A stretch of 5,382 nucleotides of DNA. It comes from Campylobacteraceae bacterium. GTDB lineage: Bacteria > Campylobacterota > Campylobacteria > Campylobacterales > Campylobacteraceae. The stretch is taken from the NCBI GenBank assembly GCA_031282125.1, contig JAITEH010000112.1:1-5382 (forward strand). Direction: 5' to 3'. The notes below the pieces were generated by a model. It worked only from the letters and a program-made list of their open reading frames with translations. It ran no database searches and was not told where the DNA came from. A program made the translations under genes and the position numbers. Shown here one piece after another: positions 1 to 5,382 of the stretch (positions are counted from its first letter, which is position 1; each line of letters begins with the position of its first letter).

Positions 1-72
1 TCGGCACAAATGAACTCCGACACCCTCGTCGGAGAACATTATATTGCCGATACCAAGCAGTAGTATTCTCAT
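1..72 (-). CDS. hydD: HydD, hydrogenase maturation endopeptidase (N-terminal fragment, cut by window edge)
   Basis: This is the first 24 codons of a gene that continues past position 1. The visible peptide begins MRILLLGIGNIMFSDEGVGV, the N-terminal signature of the HyaD/HybD/HupD family of [NiFe]-hydrogenase maturation proteases (GxGNxxxxDEGxG, residues 7-19). Glu16 corresponds to the nickel-sensing glutamate known from E. coli HybD. The family acts in the cytoplasm and cuts the large subunit just after the last His of its C-terminal CxxCxxH motif once nickel has been inserted; the substrate here should be HydB. The ATG lies 9 nt after the hydC stop codon and I see no good Shine-Dalgarno sequence before it, so translation is probably coupled to hydC. 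The reading frame is open to the edge. Confidence is high because both motif and gene order (hydABCD) match the family, although later metal ligands are not visible. Confidence 0.93.
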   Translation of the reverse strand, partial: MRILLLGIGNIMFSDEGVGVHLCR

Positions 73-81
73 GAAATGCTG

Positions 82-771
82 TTAGTGGTTTTTGTGTTTA
101 AACTTCAAACCGCTTACAATAGCGTCTAATGCGCCCTCTTTGCCTTTTATGGCATTAAAGATAACCATATAAACATGTACGGGAACAAATATCAAAACTA
201 TCCACATAGCGATATGGTGTATCACTCTGACATTAGCCAAGCCTCCCATGACAGCTTCAAACCATCGCATTAGCGGATATAAAACGCCGCCAAGCCCGTC
301 ATGATAGATGTGTACATACAGTATAAGTCCCGTTAGACTCAAAAGCGCAATCATAATGTATAACAATACATACGCCGCAAACTGCAATGGATTATAAGCG
401 CCTTTTAATTTAGGGTGTTCGCCTAAAAACAGATAATATTTTATCTGCGCTATCCAAATCTTAAAGTTCACAACGTCTTTTGCCGAATTAATTTCAAGTT
501 TCTCTACTTTGCTTTTGTCAAAGAAAAATATGTAACTTTTGTATATCGTAACGGCTATAAGCAAAAAGCCGAATATCTCATGCACCATTCTTATCTTAGC
601 ATGCAAAAATAGAGTCGGTTCGCTTGATATTTCGGGCGCGGCGAAGACATACGCTATATAAAATCCCGTAACCGTAAGCGCTATAATGGAAAAAAACCGT
701 ATCCAATGCACCCATCTTGTAGAGGCGGTATATTCTGTCTCTGCTTCTCTGGCGAGTAATTCTTTAGACAT
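82..771 (-). CDS. hydC: HydC, Ni/Fe-hydrogenase b-type cytochrome subunit (quinone-reducing membrane anchor)
   Basis: This 229-residue protein is the di-heme cytochrome b of a membrane-bound uptake hydrogenase. It takes electrons from the distal Fe-S cluster of HydA and reduces menaquinone. Four membrane segments are visible at about residues 24-44, 62-84, 129-153 and 186-208. Histidines placed as expected for heme b ligands are His22 (RWVHW), His64 (MVHE), His185/His186 and His199 (PVHVY); the spacing matches the four ligands described for Wolinella HydC. His57, His154 and His157 are further candidates near the membrane surface. The hydrophilic stretch at about 85-128 is an inter-helix loop. 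Length is typical of the family. The ATG is preceded by a near-perfect AGGAGG, and the gene starts 12 nt after the hydB stop, so it belongs to the same operon. An alternative reading as a formate dehydrogenase gamma subunit is unlikely given the neighbours. Confidence 0.95.
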   Translation of the reverse strand: MSKELLAREAETEYTASTRWVHWIRFFSIIALTVTGFYIAYVFAAPEISSEPTLFLHAKIRMVHEIFGFLLIAVTIYKSYIFFFDKSKVEKLEINSAKDVVNFKIWIAQIKYYLFLGEHPKLKGAYNPLQFAAYVLLYIMIALLSLTGLILYVHIYHDGLGGVLYPLMRWFEAVMGGLANVRVIHHIAMWIVLIFVPVHVYMVIFNAIKGKEGALDAIVSGLKFKHKNH

Positions 772-783
772 ATTCTCCTCCTG
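772..783 (-). promoter_or_regulatory. Strong Shine-Dalgarno sequence of hydC
   Basis: The whole 12-nt gap between hydB and hydC reads CAGGAGGAGAAT on the minus strand. It contains AGGAGG (777-782) with 5 nt to the ATG. This fixes the hydC start and predicts efficient independent translation initiation. Confidence 0.85.
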
Positions 784-2505
784 TTAGGCTAAATTATCTT
801 GAGAGACTTTATACGAACCAATCTCATTGCCTTTAGTATCCATTACATGCACCGCACATGCTATGCAAGGATCATATGAGTGAATGACTCTGATAATCTC
901 TAAAGGTTTTGATAAATCCGCTATCTTAAGACCTATCAAGCACTCCTCGTAAGGGCCTCTTGCGCCGCTTGCGTCTTTTGGAGAAGCATTCCATGTTGAT
1001 GGAACAACGGCTTGATAATTTTCAATAAGTCCGTTTTTGATTTTCACCCAATGGCTTAGCGTTCCTCTTGGCACATGTCCTATGTATCTGCCTTTATACT
1101 CTTTGTTTTTATCAATCGTATATGTAGCGCATGTCTCTTGATCTACTTTCAAATTTGCAATCAAGTTATTGAACGCTTCAAGTCCGTTATCGGCAACAAC
1201 TTTCGCCTCTATCATACGGCATGCGGTTCGTCCCAAAGTTGAGAAAACAGCGCCGACAGGAAGTCCTGTGTCTTTCAAGAATTTCTCTACTACTTTTGCT
1301 ACTCTCTCATTGCCTTTAGCGTAATTTATAACTATATTTGCCAAAGGTCCTACTTGCATAGGTTTGCCGTCATATCGTGGAGCTTTTATCCATGAGTATT
1401 TGCCGTTCTCATCTATAACTTTTGTAGATGAGGATTTGTTGTCGCCGTCGATAGTTTGAGCGTCTTTAAATCCTGTATAGTTCGGATTTGTCTTGCCGTC
1501 ATACGGATGTAAAGGCTCATTGTCTTGATACCATGAGCGCGTAGCCTCTTCTGTTATTTTACTCTCATCGACTTCATGTACTTTACTGATATCGCCGTTT
1601 AGAATGATACCGCTGTCAAACAACCAATCGTTCGCGCCAAGCTGGAACTCTTTGAATGTAAAGAGATTTGCTACGCCCATATCGCCTGTTACGCTTTTTT
1701 CAGCAGCATACGCTTTTCCTGCCATAACAAGGTCAGGATAGTAAGCGCGGTTGATAAAATCAGCAATCTCTTGGAATTTAACAAGATACTCTCCAAGTCT
1801 GGACGGGTCAAGCAAATCCATAACACATGTAACGCCGCCGACAGTCAAGCTTTGAGGATGCGGCTGTTTCGCGCCGAAAATCGCCATCATTTGAGCAACC
1901 GTTCTTTGTATCTTCAAACACTCAAGATAGTGTGAAAGAGCTATCAAATTTTGTTCAGGCGTCAAATGGTAAGTTTTATGTCCCCAATAACCGTTATTGA
2001 AAGGTCCTAAATGTCCTTTGCCTGCGAATGCTTTTACTTTATCTTGTACAGCTTTTAGCTGGTCTGCGCCTGTCGCGTAAGGCGTCTCTGCATATTTAAA
2101 CGCTTCGTCGCTTGCTTTTTTAGGGTTTGCGCTTAGAGCTGAAACTATATCGACCCAATCAAGTCCGTGCAATTGATAAAAGTGTACGGGATGGTCATGT
2201 AAGAAAAGCGCATTGTTCATGAGCGTTCTTGTTAAAAGCGCATTCAATGGAGGAGTAATGCCAAGCGCATTTTCTACCGCAACAATGCCCGCTTTATAGT
2301 GTGAAAACGTACAAACGCCGCATATTCTTTGTGTAAAAAAGCCTGCATCGCGCGGATCTCTGCCTTTTAAAATCTGTTCAAGTCCTCTCCAAAGCGTAGC
2401 TGAGGAATAAGCTTCGGTTACAACATTATTATCATCAACGACTACTTCAACTCTTAAATGTCCCTCTATTCTGGTAATCGGATCTACTACTATTCTTTTA
2501 CTCAT
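784..2505 (-). CDS. hydB: HydB, [NiFe]-hydrogenase large (catalytic) subunit
   Basis: This 573-residue protein is the catalytic subunit of a periplasm-facing respiratory uptake hydrogenase and splits H2 into protons and electrons. Both signatures of the NiFe(CN)2CO site are complete: the N-terminal RICGVC (Cys62, Cys65) followed by SHY, and the C-terminal DPCIACAVH (Asp545, Cys547, Cys550, His553). RIEGH at residues 12-16 supplies the conserved glutamate. Other family blocks are YDGKPMQVGPLA near 376-388 and TWNASPKDA...RGPYEE near 500-517. Twenty residues follow His553, beginning VMDTKG; this is the peptide expected to be removed by HydD, so mature HydB should end at His553. No signal peptide is visible, as expected for a subunit co-exported with HydA. 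Length is usual for the Wolinella/Campylobacter type. The ATG has a good Shine-Dalgarno sequence (AGGAGAG) that overlaps the hydA stop codon. No frameshift or missing ligand is seen. Confidence 0.98.
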   Translation of the reverse strand: MSKRIVVDPITRIEGHLRVEVVVDDNNVVTEAYSSATLWRGLEQILKGRDPRDAGFFTQRICGVCTFSHYKAGIVAVENALGITPPLNALLTRTLMNNALFLHDHPVHFYQLHGLDWVDIVSALSANPKKASDEAFKYAETPYATGADQLKAVQDKVKAFAGKGHLGPFNNGYWGHKTYHLTPEQNLIALSHYLECLKIQRTVAQMMAIFGAKQPHPQSLTVGGVTCVMDLLDPSRLGEYLVKFQEIADFINRAYYPDLVMAGKAYAAEKSVTGDMGVANLFTFKEFQLGANDWLFDSGIILNGDISKVHEVDESKITEEATRSWYQDNEPLHPYDGKTNPNYTGFKDAQTIDGDNKSSSTKVIDENGKYSWIKAPRYDGKPMQVGPLANIVINYAKGNERVAKVVEKFLKDTGLPVGAVFSTLGRTACRMIEAKVVADNGLEAFNNLIANLKVDQETCATYTIDKNKEYKGRYIGHVPRGTLSHWVKIKNGLIENYQAVVPSTWNASPKDASGARGPYEECLIGLKIADLSKPLEIIRVIHSYDPCIACAVHVMDTKGNEIGSYKVSQDNLA

Positions 2506-2520
2506 TATTCACTCTCCTAA
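2506..2520 (-). promoter_or_regulatory. hydB Shine-Dalgarno sequence overlapping the hydA stop codon
   Basis: On the minus strand the junction reads TTAGGAGAGTGAATA and then ATG. The TAG stop codon of hydA (2519-2517) lies inside the TTAGGAGAG ribosome-binding site. The gap from stop to start is 11 nt. A ribosome ending hydA would sit on the hydB binding site, which fits coupled, balanced synthesis of the two hydrogenase subunits. Confidence 0.75.
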
Positions 2521-3665
2521 GCTCTATCTTTTTTAAATGCCAAAATAGCAGCATGAGCCGCAATGCCAACCGCAGTAACCGTCAAAATAGCAACTCCGAC
2601 CTTATCCGCAGTCGCATCCGCACCTACAGAATAAAGAGTGTTGTAAAGTCTGTCTCCGAGCGGCTCTTCAAAAGTGCCCATCGTATCCCAAAAATCAGGC
2701 TCGCTGCATCCGATACAGCCGTGTCCTGCCTGAACTGGCCATGATGTGTGCTGGTTGAATCTCTCGCGCGAACAGTTATTGAAAGTGTAAGGACCTTTGC
2801 ATCCTACTTTGTATAAACAGTAGCCTTTTTTAGCTCCCTCGTCGCCGAACTGCTGTACGAATTCGCCTGCGTCAAAATGTCCGCGTCTTTCGCAAAGATC
2901 GTGGATTCTAAGTCCGTAAGCCCATTTCGGACGATTATATACGTCTAAAGACGGAAGCGTACCGAAGAATATATAATGCAAAACATTTCCTACGATATTT
3001 TTCTCGCTTGGAGGACATCCCGGAACATTTATAACAGGTTTATTTGTGATTTTGCTCAAAGGTTTCGCATTTGTAGGATTTGGGTGGGCTGCTTGGATGC
3101 CGCCGAAGCTTGAACATGTGCCTATAGCAAATATAGCCGCCGCGTCTGCCGCCGCGTCTCTTGCATGTTCTGCGCCTTTTTTACCGTGAGGTCCGACAGT
3201 CAAATAAAACTCGCTGCTGCCTGCGGGGATTCCGCCCTCAACCATAAGAATATATTTGCCTTTGTATTTTTTGATGGCGTCTTCCAGATTGTGTTCTGCC
3301 TGCCAGCCTGCCGCTGCCATTACCGTTTCATGATACTCAAGCGATATATGGTCAAATATCAAACTGTCAATCGTAGGCGCGTCCGTTCTTAATAAACTCT
3401 CGCTACAGCCGGTACATTCTGCCATGTGAAGCCAGATAACGGGAAGTCTGTCGGTAAGTTCGGCAGCCTGCGCCATCAACGGCGTGAAAGTAGCCGGCAA
3501 TGACAACATAGCGGTCATACCCGCAGCCCATTTCATGAAATCACGTCTGGATATACCGTTCTCCTGCATCAATTCGTTTATTGATCGCTCTTCTTTAATC
3601 TTTGGAAATTTAGCCAAAGAGTCTAATCTTTGAGCTATTTTACCGTAGAGTTCTTGATGCTCCAT
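2517..3665 (-). CDS. hydA: HydA, [NiFe]-hydrogenase small (Fe-S) subunit with Tat signal
   Basis: This 382-residue small subunit carries electrons from the HydB active site to HydC and directs export of the HydAB pair. A Tat signal is clear: SRRDFMKW (Arg40-Arg41) followed by a hydrophobic segment to about residue 64 and an AQA cleavage-like site near 65-67. Fe-S ligands are complete. The proximal cluster uses Cys84 and Cys87 (ECTGC), Cys184 (GTCSSFGG) and Cys217 (PGCPPS). The distal cluster uses His255, Cys258, Cys283 and Cys289, and the medial cluster uses Cys298, Cys317 and Cys320. Positions 86 and 189 are Gly, so the two extra proximal cysteines of O2-tolerant enzymes are absent. A C-terminal membrane helix (about 355-377) ends in a basic tail that anchors the protein. 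The start is supported by AGGAG 6 nt upstream. The n-region before the twin arginine is unusually long (39 residues). Gene order hydABCD matches group 1 respiratory hydrogenases. Confidence 0.98.
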   Translation of the reverse strand: MEHQELYGKIAQRLDSLAKFPKIKEERSINELMQENGISRRDFMKWAAGMTAMLSLPATFTPLMAQAAELTDRLPVIWLHMAECTGCSESLLRTDAPTIDSLIFDHISLEYHETVMAAAGWQAEHNLEDAIKKYKGKYILMVEGGIPAGSSEFYLTVGPHGKKGAEHARDAAADAAAIFAIGTCSSFGGIQAAHPNPTNAKPLSKITNKPVINVPGCPPSEKNIVGNVLHYIFFGTLPSLDVYNRPKWAYGLRIHDLCERRGHFDAGEFVQQFGDEGAKKGYCLYKVGCKGPYTFNNCSRERFNQHTSWPVQAGHGCIGCSEPDFWDTMGTFEEPLGDRLYNTLYSVGADATADKVGVAILTVTAVGIAAHAAILAFKKDRA

Positions 3666-3680
3666 GCATTACTCCTAATT
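3666..3680 (-). promoter_or_regulatory. Shine-Dalgarno sequence that decides the hydA start
   Basis: The minus strand reads AATTAGGAGTAATGC before the hydA ATG. AGGAG (3676-3672) sits 6 nt from the ATG at 3665. A second ATG at 3669-3667 is out of frame, only 2 nt from AGGAG, and opens a 9-codon frame ending in TAA, so the 3665 start is preferred. Confidence 0.75.
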
Positions 3681-3822
3681 TTTGCTTTAAAAAGCTGTTC
3701 TGTAATATTTTTTTATCTTAATATATTATTCTTTCAGGGGATATCAAAGATTATTATTTTGGCTCTTATAAAATATGAAGTGTGTAAATATGCAACATTT
3801 TAAAGGGATAAAATTTGTTTGG
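3681..3822 (-). promoter_or_regulatory. Probable promoter region of the hydABCD operon
   Basis: The hyd operon needs a promoter between the palindrome at 3823-3868 and the hydA ribosome-binding site, and this stretch is very AT-rich on the minus strand. One candidate is TATAAG at 3770-3765, close to the TATAAT consensus, with TTGCAT 19 nt upstream as a weak -35; that spacing is on the long side. Further TA-rich candidates lie at 3755-3747 (AATAATAAT) and 3729-3720 (AATATATTAA). Campylobacterota sigma-70 promoters often lack a clear -35 and depend on periodic T/A tracts, so the exact site cannot be fixed by eye. I see no convincing binding site for a named regulator. Location by position is fairly safe, but the exact -10 is uncertain. 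Confidence 0.4.
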
Positions 3823-3868
3823 ATAGCAACTTTTTTAGTAAAAAAAACTTTACTAAAAAAGTTGCTAT
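3823..3868. repeat. Perfect 20-bp inverted repeat with 6-nt loop (possible bidirectional terminator)
   Basis: The left arm at 3823-3842 begins ATAGCAAC, has six T and then AGTAAA. The right arm at 3849-3868 is its exact reverse complement, and the loop at 3843-3848 is AAAAAC. The hairpin lies 79 nt beyond the stop of the 195-residue gene and about 158 nt before the hydA start. It may end transcription coming from the upstream genes and insulate hydA. The stem holds only four G-C pairs. No T-run follows it on the minus strand, while on the plus strand it is followed by a T-rich stretch. An alternative minus-strand fold pairs AACTTT (3863-3858) with AAAGTT (3851-3846) and is followed by six T, which looks more like an intrinsic terminator but is weak. 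It could instead be a dispersed palindromic repeat. Confidence 0.6.
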
Positions 3869-3914
3869 TTTGTTGCTTTTATGTGGTAGAAAGCCTATTT
3901 TGCGAACTATGCAG

Positions 3915-3935
3915 TTTTACTAAAAAACGGTAAAA
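3915..3935. repeat. Small inverted repeat TTTTAC/GTAAAA just after the 195-residue gene
   Basis: TTTTAC at 3915-3920 pairs with GTAAAA at 3930-3935 around a 9-nt loop, starting 13 nt after the stop codon of the 195-residue gene. Its left part, TTTACTAAAAAA (3916-3927), is an exact 12-nt copy of the right arm start of the larger palindrome (3849-3860). On the minus strand the loop holds six T. It may contribute to termination, but a 6-bp AT-rich stem is weak evidence. Confidence 0.3.
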
Positions 3936-3947
3936 TATAATTTACTT

Positions 3948-4535
3948 TTATAGCAAAATACCGACTTTTTTAAAATAATCGGTAATATTTTTCAACGAAA
4001 ACTCTTTATCGTACGTATATAGCTCCTGCCATGTTTTACCCTTAAGTCCTTCATTGCAATTCAGGTGCTCATTATTGAAAAGTCTAAGGTTAAATTCAAG
4101 TACGGCGCGGATTAAAACATGGTATTGAAAAATGCTTAAACTATCTATCAAAAGCAGATTTTTTAAGTAGCTGTTGTTGGTCTCTTCATCTTCTTTCCAG
4201 ATACGTTTGGCAAACTCATGCTGAAGTTCCATTGATTTTTTCGGATAGAGCAAAAACTCTTTAATGCCTCTTTTAAAATCCTGTTTTTGGGGGATACTTT
4301 TTGTGCATGTAAGAAAGAGATAGACGCATATCAAAAAAAGCTCTTCAACAAGTATCGCTTTCTCGCTCAACTCTTTTTTTGTCTCTTCTTCGGCGTCGAT
4401 TTGCTCTCTTAAATACTCAATATGTTGGGAACGCCAGTTTTTTTCATCGTTTTTTGACTGTTTTTGCCACTCAATCAAAGTCGGTCTTGGAATGTGAAAG
4501 CGCTCGCAAAGAGGCTTATAACTCACTCGTTTCAT
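3948..4535 (-). CDS. Hypothetical protein, HTH-like N-terminus (195 aa)
   Basis: I do not recognise this protein, and no function should be assigned from sequence alone. It starts MKRVSYKPLCERFHIPRPTL, followed by IEWQKQ. Residues 5-26 resemble a helix-turn-helix in which a short helix (KPLCERF), a turn (HIP) and a recognition-type helix (PTLIEWQKQ) follow each other, as in homeodomain-like or excisionase-like DNA-binding proteins. Residues 30-65 are highly charged and probably form a long helix or coiled coil. Residues 66-78 are hydrophobic (LFLICVYLFLTCT), more like a buried helix than a confirmed membrane segment. The remainder looks helical with no known catalytic motif. Four cysteines (10, 70, 77, 160) are scattered and form no metal motif. 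The ATG has AGGA 6 nt upstream. It starts 58 nt after the UbiD-like gene and is probably cotranscribed with it. A transcriptional regulator is one possibility; a structural or accessory protein is another. Confidence 0.75.
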   Translation of the reverse strand: MKRVSYKPLCERFHIPRPTLIEWQKQSKNDEKNWRSQHIEYLREQIDAEEETKKELSEKAILVEELFLICVYLFLTCTKSIPQKQDFKRGIKEFLLYPKKSMELQHEFAKRIWKEDEETNNSYLKNLLLIDSLSIFQYHVLIRAVLEFNLRLFNNEHLNCNEGLKGKTWQELYTYDKEFSLKNITDYFKKVGILL

Positions 4536-4593
4536 AAGTTTTCCTGAAGTTTTAGATAGATGAATTCTATCGAAATTTAGTTAATACGACGGG
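4536..4593 (-). other. Short intergenic gap with a weak hairpin
   Basis: The gap holds a 6-bp inverted repeat, GATAGA (4555-4560) and TCTATC (4566-4571), around a 5-nt loop. No T-run follows on the minus strand, so it is not a convincing terminator, and readthrough from the UbiD-like gene into the next gene is likely. No promoter is evident. Confidence 0.35.
4540..4545 (-). promoter_or_regulatory. Shine-Dalgarno sequence of the 195-residue gene
   Basis: AGGAAA on the minus strand, with the AGGA core at 4545-4542, lies 6 nt from the ATG at 4535. It supports the chosen start and the idea that this gene is truly translated. Confidence 0.55.
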
Positions 4594-5382
4594 CTATATC
4601 CAAAACTTCTTCAAAAGCTCATCCGAAGCGTCTATAAGCCCTCTTTTTCGCAAACTGTCCAATATATTTTTATCGCAGTTTACAACGTTAGGCCATTCGC
4701 GATTGTACCCTTCAAGTGCGCCTTTTTTCGTAGCGTCTATACCGAAAAACTCATCTTCTATGAACAAATCTCGCTTTGCGTCTATGTTGTTCGTAACTTT
4801 CCAAATCAACATGTAAAGATTGTCTATATCGTCGCTTCCAAAATCCGTAAAAACCAACAGTTTTGTATGTTTTCTAACAGGCCGCAGCGTTTTAAAGACC
4901 TCTTTTATAAGCCGCTCTTTTTTTATAGCTATAAATGTTACTGGGGTTTTCGTATCGGTCATAAATTGACGCACGTTTTTTATATCCTGACAAATAGAAG
5001 ACATTTTGTCCAACAATAAATCGTCGCTTATAATCTCTTTTACACTCGTTTCTATCTCGCCGCCCGTGCAGTCAAGTCCCAATTTTCCGCCATAGCAGGC
5101 GTTCGGCGAAGCATGATCAAGCGCGTCGCAGATTCCTTCGCTTATGACGATATTATCTTTGCTTACTCTATTCAGTATAAATTTTGAAATAGCTTCATGA
5201 TCCTGCAAATTCGGCGCATCTTCTCCGACAAACACGGCATGTTTGACAAAACTCATCTGTCCCACGCCCCAAAAAGCGTGCATGAACTGTTTTGCATGAC
5301 CAAAATAGCGCGTTTTCATTTTTGCAAGTATGAGGTTGTGAAAAACGCCGTTTTCAGGCATAGCATAATCTATAAGCTCTGG
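4594..5382 (-). CDS. UbiD-family decarboxylase, C-terminal part (probable menaquinone biosynthesis decarboxylase)
   Basis: The frame is open through the window edge and encodes the last 262 residues. The Met codon at 5361 is internal, because the codons before it (PELIDYA) continue the conserved UbiD block PExxDYxMPExGVFHN. Further UbiD landmarks, numbered from the window edge, are GHAK (28-31), WGVGQM (38-43), DALDHASP (86-93) and GGKLGLD (98-104). UbiD enzymes remove carboxyl groups from aromatic rings using prenylated FMN made by a UbiX partner. The catalytic Arg-Glu-Glu residues lie upstream and cannot be checked. About 150 residues follow GGKLGLD, longer than in E. coli UbiD. That fits the long menaquinone-pathway UbiD homologues (SCO4490 type) of futalosine-pathway bacteria such as Campylobacterota. 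Within this extension, residues 174-231 again resemble the UbiD C-terminal motif (DxxDNLYMLIWKVTNNxDxxRD, then GIDATKK and REWP). The UbiD family call is firm; the menaquinone role is inferred. Confidence 0.88.
   Translation of the reverse strand, partial: PELIDYAMPENGVFHNLILAKMKTRYFGHAKQFMHAFWGVGQMSFVKHAVFVGEDAPNLQDHEAISKFILNRVSKDNIVISEGICDALDHASPNACYGGKLGLDCTGGEIETSVKEIISDDLLLDKMSSICQDIKNVRQFMTDTKTPVTFIAIKKERLIKEVFKTLRPVRKHTKLLVFTDFGSDDIDNLYMLIWKVTNNIDAKRDLFIEDEFFGIDATKKGALEGYNREWPNVVNCDKNILDSLRKRGLIDASDELLKKFWI

Noticed and set aside
2553..2744. A 63-codon open frame on the plus strand
   Set aside because: It lies wholly inside hydA on the opposite strand, has no family resemblance and no supporting ribosome-binding evidence; hydA is unambiguous there.
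3165..3392. A 75-codon open frame on the plus strand
   Set aside because: It is antisense to conserved hydA sequence, and its translation shows no recognisable motif.
3640..3669. A 9-codon leader frame starting at an ATG 4 nt before the hydA start
   Set aside because: Its ATG is only 2 nt from AGGAG, too close for efficient initiation, while the hydA ATG has ideal spacing.
3730..3750. A possible FNR/CRP-like operator (TTTGATATCCCCTGAAAG on the minus strand) upstream of hydA
   Set aside because: Only one half resembles TTGAT; the second half does not match ATCAA, and the symmetry is poor, so it is not a credible site by eye.
4555..4571. Hairpin between the UbiD-like gene and the 195-residue gene as a terminator
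   Set aside because: The stem is only 6 bp and AT-rich, with no following T-run in the direction of transcription.
5359..5361. ATG as the start of the UbiD-like gene
   Set aside because: The frame remains open upstream to the window edge, and the preceding codons (PELIDYA) match the conserved UbiD block, so this Met is internal.

Overview
The window looks like chromosomal DNA of a Campylobacterota (Epsilonproteobacteria) bacterium, such as a Sulfurimonas, Sulfurospirillum, Wolinella or Campylobacter relative. The evidence is an AT-rich base composition, HydABC proteins of the Wolinella/Campylobacter type, and a UbiD-like protein resembling the long forms found in futalosine-pathway menaquinone producers. 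The genus cannot be fixed from the sequence alone. Every real gene lies on the minus strand, so transcription runs from high to low coordinates.

Layout in transcription order: (1) 5382-4594, the C-terminal 262 residues of a UbiD-family decarboxylase whose start lies outside the window; (2) after a 58-bp gap, 4535-3948, a 195-residue protein of unknown function with an HTH-like N-terminus; (3) a 282-bp AT-rich intergenic region (3666-3947) with a perfect 20-bp inverted repeat and the presumed hydrogenase promoter; (4) the tightly packed cluster hydA (3665-2517), hydB (2505-784), hydC (771-82) and the first 24 codons of hydD (72-1, cut by the window edge). Gaps within the hyd cluster are only 9 to 12 nt.

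HydA, HydB and HydC form a membrane-bound, Tat-exported, periplasm-facing respiratory [NiFe] uptake hydrogenase. HydB oxidises H2 at a NiFe site, HydA carries electrons through three Fe-S clusters, and HydC is a di-heme cytochrome b that passes them to menaquinone. HydD is the endopeptidase that removes the HydB C-terminal peptide after nickel insertion. The upstream UbiD-like gene probably serves menaquinone synthesis, the electron acceptor of this enzyme, so the neighbourhood may be linked by function.

Most of the window is a conventional hydrogenase operon. The less explained parts are the 195-residue protein, the perfect palindrome with related repeats upstream of hydA, and the apparent internal duplication at the C-terminus of the UbiD-like protein. 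I see no RNA gene, CRISPR array, insertion sequence or clear new multi-gene system.
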